Shown piece after piece: positions 1 through 8,900 of a DNA stretch of 64,000 nucleotides. The position numbers and the translations under genes are program-made. The notes below the pieces were generated by a model. The model did not search any database, had not been told where the DNA came from, and saw only the letters and a program-made list of their open reading frames with translations. The first letter of the stretch is position 1, and each line of letters begins with the position of its first letter. The stretch is from VRUE01 sp963695835 (GTDB taxonomy: Bacteria; Actinomycetota; Thermoleophilia; Solirubrobacterales; 70-9). The stretch lies in NCBI GenBank assembly GCA_963695835.1, contig CAVOHR010000002.1, forward strand, positions 496,001 to 560,000, in the 5' to 3' direction.

Positions 1-753
1 GCGCCGATCGGGCTCGGCTGGATGTACTTCGCGATGCTGATGTCGCTGGCGCTGATCGTGCCCTTCGGCCTCGTCTTCTTCAACCTGATCGCGACCCTCG
101 GCGGCGGCACGCTGCGGATGCGGGCGCCGCTGCTGTTCGCGGCCGGCGCGATCGCCTCGATCGCGGTCGGCCTCGCCGCCGAGATCATGCAGTCGACGGT
201 CGCCGCCGCCTGGAACCTGAAGAACACGACCGACGCCACCGCCGCCACCCACTTCGCGCTGGTCGGCGGCGCCGTCTTCGGCGGCTTCGCCGCCCTGCAC
301 TGGTGGTTCCCGAAGATGACCGGCCGGACCATGGGCGAGAGCCTGGCGCGGATCTCGTTCTGGACGATGGCGGTCGGGATCCTGCTCGCCTTCGTGCCGC
401 TGCTGCTCGCCGGCGGCATCCAGGGCCAGGTGATCGACGCCTACAAGTACTTCGCCGGCACCGGCGTCAGCACCTACAACCTGCTCGCCACGATCGGCGC
501 CTTCGTGCTCGCGGCGGGCATCCTGATGACGCTCGTCAACGCGATCCTCAGCCGCGAGGGCGGCGGCGAGGCCGGCCACGACCCGTGGGGCGGCGACTCG
601 CTCGAGTGGTTCGCGCTCTCGCCGCCGCAGCCGCACAACTTCGACCTGCTGCCCGACGTGCGCAGCGCCCGGCCGATGCGCGACGTCCGCGAAGCGGTCG
701 GCCACCGCAGCCGGCGAGCCGCCGCGACTCGCGAATCGCAGCCGGTAGCCTGA
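1..753 (+). CDS. ctaD: Cytochrome c oxidase subunit I, C-terminal part (cut by window start)
   Basis: The reading frame is open from base 1, so the N-terminal two thirds, including the CuB and heme ligands of the middle helices, lie outside the window. The visible 250 residues hold the last transmembrane helices of the catalytic heme-copper oxidase subunit: the family signature THFALVGGAVFGGF, then HWWFPKMTGR, and the typical C-terminal DSLEWFALSPPQPHNF. The subunit reduces O2 to water and pumps protons in the cytoplasmic membrane. ctaB follows 5 bp after the stop, consistent with one oxidase locus. A second, complete ctaD lies at 24451-26355, so the organism has at least two oxidases. Its subtype cannot be read here because the diagnostic helix VI is missing. 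Confidence 0.93.
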   Translation, partial: APIGLGWMYFAMLMSLALIVPFGLVFFNLIATLGGGTLRMRAPLLFAAGAIASIAVGLAAEIMQSTVAAAWNLKNTTDATAATHFALVGGAVFGGFAALHWWFPKMTGRTMGESLARISFWTMAVGILLAFVPLLLAGGIQGQVIDAYKYFAGTGVSTYNLLATIGAFVLAAGILMTLVNAILSREGGGEAGHDPWGGDSLEWFALSPPQPHNFDLLPDVRSARPMRDVREAVGHRSRRAAATRESQPVA

Positions 754-758
754 CCCGC
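746..758 (+). promoter_or_regulatory. Putative -10 box for leaderless ctaB transcription
   Basis: TAGCCT (746-751) is followed by 7 nt and then the ctaB ATG. No Shine-Dalgarno sequence precedes that ATG. The same box-to-start spacing recurs at other genes here (9840, 12214, 12286, 29702, 51021, 61858). The box overlaps the end of ctaD, so it would be an internal promoter. No convincing -35 was seen. Confidence 0.4.
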
Positions 759-1655
759 ATGGAAGCCTCTGCAGCGGCGGTATCGCGGCGCCCGGCGGCC
801 GTCGTCGGGGCGATGCAGGACTACCTGACGCTGACCAAGCCGAGGGTCCAGACGCTGCTGCTGTTCACGACGGTGACGACGATGTACGTCGCCGGCGACC
901 CCTCGCTCGGCCTCGTCCTCGTCACCTGCCTGGGCGGCGCCCTCTCGGCCGGCGGCGCCGGGGCGATCAACCACGCGGTCGACCGCGACATCGACCGCAA
1001 GATGGCGCGCACCGCGGACCGCCCGGTCGCCGCCGGCCGCATCCGCCCGGGCGCGGCGATCGCCTTCGGCTCGCTGCTCGGGCTCGCCTCCTTCCTGCTG
1101 CTGGCGCTCGCCGTCAACCCGCTCGCCGCCGCGCTCTCGCTCTCCGGCCTGTGCGGCTACGTCTTCGTCTACACGCTCTGGCTGAAGCGCTCGACGCCGC
1201 AGAACATCGTCATCGGCGGCGCCGCCGGCGCGGTCCCGCCGCTGGTCGCCTGGGCGGCCGTCACCGGCGGCCTCGGCGGCACCGCCTTCTACCTCTTCGC
1301 GATCGTCTTCTTCTGGACTCCGCCCCACTTCTGGGCGCTCTCGCTGCTGATGAAGGACGAGTACGCGCGGGCCGGGGTGCCGATGCTGCCCGTCGTGCGC
1401 GGCGAGGCGGAGACCCGCCGCCAGATCCTCCTCTACACGATCCTGCTCTACGCGGTGACGCAGCTGCCGTTCTGCGCCGGCGGCCTCGGGGTCGCCTACC
1501 TGGTGCCCTCGATGCTGCTCGGGGCCGCCTTCATCTTCTGCGCGGCGAAGCTGCTGCGCACCGCCGACCGCCGCTGGGCGCTGCGCACCTACCTCTTCTC
1601 GCTCGCCTACCTGGCGCTCCTGTTCGGATCGATGGCGATCGACGCCCGCGTCTGA
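759..1655 (+). CDS. ctaB: Protoheme IX farnesyltransferase (heme O synthase)
   Basis: CtaB transfers a farnesyl group from farnesyl diphosphate to heme B, giving heme O, the precursor of heme A in the oxidase. The 298-residue product matches the usual family length and is almost wholly hydrophobic (about nine membrane helices). The UbiA-family prenyl-diphosphate motif is visible as NHAVDRDIDRKMARTADRP, with the spaced Asp residues that bind Mg2+, and a second polar loop contains KDEYARAGVPMLP, also typical of CtaB. The ATG at 759 was chosen because MQDYLTLTKPRVQ, the conserved start of the family, comes soon after; longer readings run back into ctaD. It acts with the CtaA proteins at 3467 and possibly 17654. 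Confidence 0.95.
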   Translation: MEASAAAVSRRPAAVVGAMQDYLTLTKPRVQTLLLFTTVTTMYVAGDPSLGLVLVTCLGGALSAGGAGAINHAVDRDIDRKMARTADRPVAAGRIRPGAAIAFGSLLGLASFLLLALAVNPLAAALSLSGLCGYVFVYTLWLKRSTPQNIVIGGAAGAVPPLVAWAAVTGGLGGTAFYLFAIVFFWTPPHFWALSLLMKDEYARAGVPMLPVVRGEAETRRQILLYTILLYAVTQLPFCAGGLGVAYLVPSMLLGAAFIFCAAKLLRTADRRWALRTYLFSLAYLALLFGSMAIDARV

Positions 1656-1694
1656 TCGAGCTGCGAAGCCGGCGCCCCTGATAGAACTCCGGCC

Positions 1695-1808
1695 GTGGAT
1701 CGCGAGACCTCCAGACGCGACATGGCGGCGGGCCTGGTGGCGGGCGGCATCGCCGCCGGCGTCTTCGCCCTCTGCTTCGTCGTCGCGATGCTCTACATAG
1801 CGCAATGA
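1695..1808 (+). CDS. Small single-span membrane protein (37 aa)
   Basis: A GTG-started frame encodes 37 residues: a charged start (VDRETSRRD) followed by one strong transmembrane helix rich in Ala, Gly and Val and ending MLYIAQ. It lies 39 bp after ctaB and before another small membrane protein, in an oxidase locus. Small one-helix subunits are common in heme-copper oxidases, so an accessory-subunit role is possible, but this rests on position and topology only. No obvious ribosome-binding site is seen. It could also be a fortuitous frame. Confidence 0.5.
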   Translation: MDRETSRRDMAAGLVAGGIAAGVFALCFVVAMLYIAQ

Positions 1809-1872
1809 GCGCGGAGCGACCAAGCGTGCATCTCTGGTTCTTCGCGCCGGGAGCGGAGCGGGAATCCTCGTC

Positions 1873-2163
1873 ATGAGCGCGGAGCGCGAGAGCCCCGAGC
1901 CCGGCGAGCTGGTCTACGCGCCGCGCCCGTCCTGGGCGCCGGCGGCCTTCGCCGCCGGCGCGGCGCTCGCCGTCTGCGGCATCTTCGCCGAGGGCTTCAT
2001 GGTCCCCGCCTGGGTCTTCTCGATCATCGGCGCCGTCGTCATGATCTTCGCCCTGCGCGGGATGATCCGCGGCGCGGTCCGCGACTACTTCCGCCGCCCC
2101 CGCAGGCAGCGCGTCCGCGGCGCGGTACTGCCGGTCGAAACGATTTCACCGCCTCGGGCCTGA
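1873..2163 (+). CDS. Small membrane protein, possible oxidase subunit IV-like
   Basis: The 96-residue product has a soluble acidic N-terminus (about residues 1-22), two transmembrane helices (about 24-42 and 46-63) and a basic Arg-rich tail. Its size and two-helix plan recall the small subunit IV (CtaF) of actinobacterial cytochrome c oxidases, and it sits at the end of the ctaD-ctaB locus. No residue signature confirms this, so function is inferred from context. Its first codons repeat a short sequence found at 1805-1818 just upstream (atgagcgcggagcg), suggesting a small local duplication. Confidence 0.65.
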   Translation: MSAERESPEPGELVYAPRPSWAPAAFAAGAALAVCGIFAEGFMVPAWVFSIIGAVVMIFALRGMIRGAVRDYFRRPRRQRVRGAVLPVETISPPRA

Positions 2164-2178
2164 CGTTCTGAGACCGGC

Positions 2179-2580
2179 TCAGTCCGGAGTCATGCCCGAC
2201 GTTGCGCCATCCGACGTCCAGACCCGGACGATGTCGCGGATCGAGAGGATGCCGGTGACGTCGCCATGCTCGAAGACGACCAGGTGGCGGATGCCGCGGG
2301 TCGACATCTCCGCCGCGGCGCGCTCGAGGCTCCAGTCGGGAGAGGCGACGACCAGGCCCTCGCTCATGTGGTCGCGGACGCGCTCGACGTCGGGGTCCTG
2401 GCCGCGGCCGAGCGAGTTGAGGATGTCCCGCTCGGTGACGATGCACGGCCCCGGCTGCTCGTCGTCGGCCACCAGCGCCGAGCCGATCCCCTTCTCGACC
2501 ATCATCGCCGCCGCCTCGCGCAGCGTGTGCGAGGGGCCGACCGTGAGGACCACCTCCGACATCCCGTCCCGTACCTGCAT
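2179..2580 (-). CDS. Two-CBS-domain protein
   Basis: The product has 133 residues and consists of a CBS pair (Bateman module): MSEVVLTVGPSHTLREAA opens the first domain, and MSEGLVVASPDWSLERAA the second, each ending in the usual GI(L)S..D pattern (TERDILNSLG and SIRDIVRVW). Such stand-alone modules bind adenine nucleotides and act as energy or redox sensors; the partner is not evident. The ATG at 2580 is supported by a good ribosome-binding site, AAGGAGAGGG, a few bases upstream. It is transcribed away from the cytochrome c gene, with 123 bp between the starts. Confidence 0.85.
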   Translation of the reverse strand: MQVRDGMSEVVLTVGPSHTLREAAAMMVEKGIGSALVADDEQPGPCIVTERDILNSLGRGQDPDVERVRDHMSEGLVVASPDWSLERAAAEMSTRGIRHLVVFEHGDVTGILSIRDIVRVWTSDGATSGMTPD

Positions 2581-2676
2581 TTGTCCCTCTCCTTCCGGCC
2601 TCGGCGGTTGTGAGAATCGCCTCAAGCTTACCCGATGTTCCAGGCACGGCAAGCTGCTTTCGCGGCGGCTTCGACG

Positions 2677-2682
2677 TATAGA
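2677..2682 (+). promoter_or_regulatory. Putative -10 box upstream of the cytochrome c gene
   Basis: TATAGA lies 21 nt before the chosen ATG at 2704, inside the divergent intergenic region 2581-2703. No clear -35 hexamer was recognised. Confidence 0.35.
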
Positions 2683-2703
2683 CTCCGGCGCGCTTCGCGC
2701 CTG

Positions 2704-3423
2704 ATGCAGATGCCCCTTCGACTGAGCCCAACTCGCCTCCTGCCCGTGCTCGCCGCTCTCGCGGCGATCGCCCTGCCGGCCTCCGGCTGCGGCACCACGA
2801 CCGCCGACGTGCAGCGCGGCCGCACCCTGTTCGTGCAGAAGTGCGGCGTCTGCCACGAAATGGCCCAGGCGGGGACCAGCGCCCAGATCGGGCCGAACCT
2901 CGACGACGCCTTCGCCGCGGCTCGCGCCGCCGGCGAGACCGGCTCGACGGTCGAAGGGATCGTCACGGCGCAGGTCGAGAACCCGCGCCCGAGCAACGGC
3001 GACCCCAGCGTCTCGATGCCGGCCAACGTCGTCAGCGGCCAGGACCTCGACGACGTCGCCGCCTACGTCGGCATGTACGCCGGCGTGCCCGGGGCGGCGC
3101 CGCCGAAGGTGCCCGGCGGGCCGGGCGCCCAGGTCTTCGCCGGCAACGGCTGCGGCGGCTGCCACGCGCTCGCCGCCGCCGGCTCGGGCGGCGTCACCGG
3201 CCCCAACCTCGACGAAAAGCTGCCGGGGCAGAGCGCGGCGACGATCGAAGAGTCGATCGTCGAACCGAACGCCGAAGTCGCCCCCGGCTACCCGGCCAAC
3301 GTGATGCCCGCCAACTTCGGCGAAGCGCTGTCCCCGGAAGAGCTCGAAGATCTCGTCCAGTACCTGATCGAGAGCACCTCCGGCGGCGGCGGCAATTCCG
3401 CCTCGGGCGCCAAGGGCGGCTGA
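2704..3423 (+). CDS. Diheme cytochrome c lipoprotein
   Basis: The 239-residue protein starts with a signal peptide ending in a lipobox-like ASGC (Cys29), so it should be lipid-anchored outside the membrane. Two heme c sites are clear: CGVCH (Cys47, Cys50, His51) and CGGCH (Cys150, Cys153, His154). Each domain also has a candidate axial Met (SVSMPANVV and NVMPANFG). The two halves are related and probably arose by duplication. It lies between a ctaD/ctaB locus and ctaA, so it probably feeds electrons to a terminal oxidase. Glu is mostly encoded by GAA here, unlike most neighbours. The C-terminus is a Gly/Ser-rich tail. The ATG at 2704 was preferred to 2710 or 2635 because it places a short basic region ahead of the hydrophobic core. 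Confidence 0.9.
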   Translation: MQMPLRLSPTRLLPVLAALAAIALPASGCGTTTADVQRGRTLFVQKCGVCHEMAQAGTSAQIGPNLDDAFAAARAAGETGSTVEGIVTAQVENPRPSNGDPSVSMPANVVSGQDLDDVAAYVGMYAGVPGAAPPKVPGGPGAQVFAGNGCGGCHALAAAGSGGVTGPNLDEKLPGQSAATIEESIVEPNAEVAPGYPANVMPANFGEALSPEELEDLVQYLIESTSGGGGNSASGAKGG

Positions 3424-3466
3424 GAGCCGCGGCCAGGGCGCGGCCGCTGCAATCATCAGGGGGACG

Positions 3467-4432
<966 letters not shown>

Positions 4433-4444
4433 GAATTCAGCCAC

Positions 4445-4666
4445 TCATCTGTGCCGATTCAGCCACCGGAAGCCGTAGACGGCTCCGGCGCAAGCGAGAA
4501 CCAGCCCCCACAGCGCGCCGGCCAGCGGCGTCGTCAGCAGCGTCAGCCCGATCACCGACGCGGCGGCGACGCCGACGATCACGACCCAGCGGAAGACTGC
4601 TGCCTCGGAGAGCTTCAGCGGACCAGGGGGTGTAGGGCTTGATCCCGGCGCATGCGACAGGCTCAA
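4445..4666 (-). CDS. Small two-helix membrane protein
   Basis: A 73-residue frame with a Pro-rich N-terminus, two membrane helices (about residues 26-46 and 48-66) and a short basic tail. The only start available in frame is TTG and there is no clear ribosome-binding site, so the start is uncertain. It is convergent with ctaA and lies 18 bp downstream of the TetR gene on the same strand, so it may be the distal gene of that transcript. Function unknown. Confidence 0.5.
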   Translation of the reverse strand: MSLSHAPGSSPTPPGPLKLSEAAVFRWVVIVGVAAASVIGLTLLTTPLAGALWGLVLACAGAVYGFRWLNRHR

Positions 4667-4684
4667 TCTACCGCCGCGGCGCGG

Positions 4685-5287
4685 TCAGCTCGGCGCAACC
4701 AGGGCGGCGAGGGCGCCCTGCACCGCGCTGGTCATGCGCTCGGCGCTCGGCGTGAGTTCGGGATCGAGCTGCCACTGCACCAGCAGCCCGTCGAACAGGG
4801 CGATGATCAGCGCCGCGAGGGCATCCGCGTCGACGTCCGGCGCCCCGACCTCCGCGAAAGCCTCGCGGGTGGTGACGGCGATCACCCGGTGGAAGTCGGC
4901 GTAGGTCGCCATCATCTCCGCGTGCAGCTCCTCTGAGCGGGACATCTGCGCCCAGGCCTCCAGGGACGCGGCAACCAGCGACCGATTCTCCTCCAGCGTG
5001 TCGAGGACCCCGGCCAGGCTGCGTGCCAGGCGCTCCAGCGGGGTCGCCGGCCCGGGCTCGGCCGCCAACGCTACCAATGGCTTCAGCCAGCGCTGGAACG
5101 CCTCGGCGACGGCGGTGTTGAGGAGCCGCTCCTTGGAGCCGAAGTGGTAGCCGATCGATGCGAGGTTGGTGTCCGACGCCGCGACCAGGTCTCGGGAGGT
5201 GGTACGGGCATAGCCCTTGTCCTGCAGGCAGACGATCGCTGCCTCCAGGAGTCGCTCTCTGTGACCGCCGTCACTTTTTCCAGGCAT
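4685..5287 (-). CDS. TetR-family transcriptional repressor
   Basis: The 200-residue protein has the classic N-terminal helix-turn-helix (RERLLEAAIVCLQDKGYA, then TTSRDLVAASDTNLASIGYHF and KERLL) and a helical C-terminal ligand domain. The ATG at 5287 (MPGKSDGG) was chosen over a longer reading because it fits the family length and leaves the palindromes at 5307-5337 in the intergenic region. The gene is divergent from the membrane protein and MMPL transporter genes starting at 5355; TetR regulators in this arrangement usually repress the neighbouring efflux operon and themselves, which is the inference made here. The inducer is unknown. Confidence 0.92.
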   Translation of the reverse strand: MPGKSDGGHRERLLEAAIVCLQDKGYARTTSRDLVAASDTNLASIGYHFGSKERLLNTAVAEAFQRWLKPLVALAAEPGPATPLERLARSLAGVLDTLEENRSLVAASLEAWAQMSRSEELHAEMMATYADFHRVIAVTTREAFAEVGAPDVDADALAALIIALFDGLLVQWQLDPELTPSAERMTSAVQGALAALVAPS

Positions 5288-5306
5288 AGCGAGTGCTACT
5301 TTACAC

Positions 5307-5337
5307 CCGTATAGATCTATACGGACGTATGTATACG
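5307..5337. promoter_or_regulatory. Probable TetR operator: two palindromes
   Basis: In the 67-bp gap between the divergent starts, 5307-5324 is a perfect 18-bp palindrome (CCGTATAGA and its complement TCTATACGG). Directly next to it, 5326-5337 (CGTATGTATACG) is a near-perfect 12-bp palindrome. This AT-rich island contrasts with its surroundings. Position and symmetry fit a dimeric TetR operator overlapping both promoters. Confidence 0.75.
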
Positions 5338-5354
5338 TACTAGGGAGGTTCACG

Positions 5355-5987
5355 ATGAGCACCGACGCCCGTCAGGCAAGCAGCGGCCTCGATCGCCGGT
5401 CGCCGCGAGGCCGCCGATTGTCCCTTGCAGTCGCCGCGATCGTCCTCGCCCTGCTGCTGGCCGCAACGATCCCCGTGTCGGCGCTGCCCAGCGGCAAGGC
5501 CGAGGCTGAACGGCTGCACTCCACCCTCGCCCGCATGGCGAAGCTGGCCAACCACCGCCTGCGGCCGCCATCGCGACAGCTGGCGCAGGACCTGCCCGCC
5601 GATGCAGAACGGCTCGACCGCCTGGGCGAACCGGCGAGCTCCGCCCAGGAACAGCTGAGCGTGGCGCTTGGCGAAATGCGGCAGATGAACGCCTTCACCA
5701 CCCTCGACTCCCACTACGCGCCGGCGCTGGTCGCGGTGGGGCGTGCGTTCGTCTCGGTCAGCGGCCAGGACCCGCTGACCAGGACGACGATCAACCCGGA
5801 ATACCTGGGTCTCGAACGTGAGCTTGCGGGGGACGCCACCCGCCTGCGCCAGTCGGGCGACGATGCCGGCAGGCTCTCGCGCGACGTCAAGCGCCTCAGC
5901 CGGCAGCTGGTCCTCGCGAAGCGGCGCGCCCGTGGCCTCGAGCTGAAGGTGCGGGGCATGCGCGCCAGGAGCACCGCAGCGAGGTAG
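5355..5987 (+). CDS. Membrane-anchored coiled-coil protein, efflux operon
   Basis: The 210-residue product has a basic start, one transmembrane helix or uncleaved signal anchor (about residues 22-42), then a predicted extracytoplasmic helical region with many charged and Leu residues, including heptad-like stretches near residues 48-85 and 150-205. It has no recognised family signature. Its ATG has a good ribosome-binding site (AGGGAGG). The stop is 2 bp from the start of the MMPL transporter, so the two are surely co-translated; an accessory or periplasmic-adaptor role for the transporter is inferred. The operon probably answers to the divergent TetR repressor. Confidence 0.8.
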   Translation: MSTDARQASSGLDRRSPRGRRLSLAVAAIVLALLLAATIPVSALPSGKAEAERLHSTLARMAKLANHRLRPPSRQLAQDLPADAERLDRLGEPASSAQEQLSVALGEMRQMNAFTTLDSHYAPALVAVGRAFVSVSGQDPLTRTTINPEYLGLERELAGDATRLRQSGDDAGRLSRDVKRLSRQLVLAKRRARGLELKVRGMRARSTAAR

Positions 5988-5989
5988 CG

Positions 5990-8900
5990 ATGGCGCGCGT
6001 CCGGCGCACAGTCGCGCACCCCTGGCTGATCCTGGGCGGCTGGCTGCTGGTCGTGGCGGCGCTGGCGCTGCTCGGTATGGGGATAGTCGATCGGCTGGCC
6101 CCCACCTCTCTGCAGGTGCCCGGGTCCCCGTCTGCCCGCGCCGAGGCGATGCTGAAGCGCCAGTTCGGCGAATCGGTGGCGGTCACGGTCCTGCTCCAGG
6201 GCCCGGCCGGGGCGATCGACCGGCAGGGGCCCCGCCTGGCCGCGGCGCTCCGCCGCGAGGGCCGGGTGAAGGTGATGTCGCCGTGGGAGTCCGGCAAGCA
6301 GCTGGGCGCCCTGCGGCCGCGGCCCACCGCGGCGCTGATCGTCGCCAGCTTCCAGCGACCGCAGTCCGAAGCGATGAGCAAGATCGTGCCCGACGCGCAG
6401 CGAGTCGTCGACGAAAACGTGCGGCCGCCGCTCCGCGCCCACTTGGGAGGGGTCGCCGCGATCGCCACAGCCCTGCAGAAGAACGCGCTCGAGGCGACCC
6501 ACCATGCCGAGCTGCTGGTCGTTCCGATCCTTCTGATCGTCCTACTGCTCGTATTCCGCACTCCCGTTGCGGCTGCGGTTCCGCTGCTGATGGGCGCCGC
6601 CACCGTGATGGCGGGGCGCGGACTGCTGCTGCTCAGCACCTACGCGATGCCGATCAACTCGCTGGCCGTCGCGATGGCCTCGATGATGGGGCTGGCGCTG
6701 GGCGTCGACTACGCGCTGCTGATGGTCTCCCGCTTCCGTCAGGAGCGCGACGGGGGGGTCGACGTCGACACGGCGATCGCGACGGCTGCGCATGCCGCGG
6801 GACGGACCATCGTCTTCGCCGGCGTCACCCTGGCAGTGGCCATGCTCACGGCGGCGATGGTCGCGCCGGGCGACCTGCTCGGCTCGGTGGCCGCCGGCGT
6901 CATGGTCTCCGCCCTGCTCAGCGTGCTGCTGGCCATCTCCCTGATGCCGGCGCTGCTCCGTGTTCTGTCGGCGCACCTCGACCGTTGGCGCCTGCCCAGC
7001 CCGGGCCGTGGAGGTGGCATGCTCGACCTGGCTGCGCGGCTGATCGCCCGGCCCTGGATCGCGATCCCGCTGATCCTGCTTCCGATGCTCGCCATCGCGG
7101 CGCCGGCGGGCGCGCTCACCATCGGCCCCCCCGACCCGCGCCAGCTTCCCCCTTCCGATCCAACCCGCCAGGGCTTCGAAGCGATGCGACGCGTGATCGG
7201 CCCGGGCTGGGCCGCGCCGATCGCGATCGTCGCCACGGCGCGCGAAGGCGTGATCTCCGAGCCCGGCAGGCTGGCGGCGATCTCGCGCTGGCAGGATCGC
7301 ATCGCCCACCAACCCGGGGTCGCGGCGGTGATCGGGCCAGCGTCCCTGCAGGAAGCCGAAGGGCCGCTGAACACAGCGCGCAAGGCCTACCCGACGGTGC
7401 CGGACCGGCTCGCGGGCGCCCAGCGCGGGATCGCCGCGCTGCGCTCGGGCCTGCGCCGCGCCGGCGACGGCGTCGCCGAACTGCGCGCCGGGCTCGGCTC
7501 GGCCGCGGACGGAGCGGCGAAGATCGCCGGTGGGACCCGGGAAGCGCAGGACGGGGCGAACAGCCTGGAGGCCGGCCTGGGCCGGGCAGGCGCAGGGGCG
7601 CACCAGCTGTCGGCGGGTCTCGATGGCGCCGTGCGCGGCGCCAACCGCTTGGTCAGGGGCCAGCGGAGCCTCGGCAACGGCGCGGAACGGCTGGCGCACG
7701 GCGTGCGCAGGCTCGACAATACGCTGCGGGCCTCGCTGGGGCAGCTGCAGGCCGTGGCGGACCGGCTGCGCACCTGGTCCGCCTGGATCAGGTCCCTGCG
7801 CGTTCCCACCGAGATGGCGGCGGACCGCCTCGAAAGCGCCGCGCGGGAAGTCGAAGCGATGACCGTGGGCAGGGAAGACCCGCGCTACGCCCAGCTGGTC
7901 AGCGCCATACAGGAAGCATCGGCGCTGGTTGGCGCTCCGATCGCAACACCGGGCGCAGGCGAAGCGGCGCTGCCGAGCGGCGTCGCCAGCTCGCTGGCGG
8001 CGGCAATCGTCGAAATCGAGGAGCAGCTCGCCCGCTCCGTTGACACGCTGGGCTCCATGCCCGACCAGCTCGACCAGCTCGCCGCGGGCGTCGGCCAGCT
8101 GCGCGACGGCGCCGATCGGGTGGCAGCCGGGGCGCGGGCATCCGAACGCGGCGGGCGCGAACTTCGCGCGGCGCTGCGCCGGCTGGCGCACGGCAGCCAT
8201 AGCCTCGACCGTGGCATCGAAACCGCCCAGGGCGGCAGCGGCCGCCTCGCCGGAGGACTCGGCAGCATCGCCTCCGGGGCCGACCACCTGTCCAGCGAAC
8301 TGCGCAACGGGCAGGCGCGGAGCGGAGAGCTGGCCGACGGGCTCGCCCGGCCGCAGGGACCGCTGAGCCACTACGCGATGGTGCTGCACGGCTACCAGCA
8401 CGGATACCAGGAACTGCAAGCGAGCTCGCCACGGGCGATCGACTCCGGCTATCTGATGCTGACCGCCCTCGACGGGACCGTGCCGTCGACGCGCGAACAG
8501 ATCGAGCAGGTCGTCAACGTCGACAGCGGCGGCCAGACGGTGCGCATGTTGGTCGTGCCAAAGTCGGGCCCGAGCTCCGAGGCCACCCGGCACCTCAGCG
8601 ATCGCCTGCAGAAGGAGCTACCGGTACTGGCTCGCGCCAGCGACACCAATGTGGGGATCGGCGAGGGCGCCCAGGCCCTCGCCGACTACACCGACGCCAC
8701 CATGACCCGTCTTCCCTGGCTCGTCGGCGCGCTCTCGATCGTCTGCATCCTGATGTTGATCCTGGTGGTGCGCTCGCTGCTGCTGCCGATCGTCGCCGTC
8801 GCCCTCAACCTGCTGACGATCGCGGCGGCGTTCGGCGCCCTCCAGATCTTCTTCGGCCTCGACCTGCTGGTGGGGCCCCGCTACATCGACGCGATCTCGG

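Noticed and set aside
474..1874. A 466-codon minus-strand frame opposite ctaD/ctaB
   Set aside because: Arg/Gly/Asp/Glu-rich mirror of real membrane genes; no recognisable protein.
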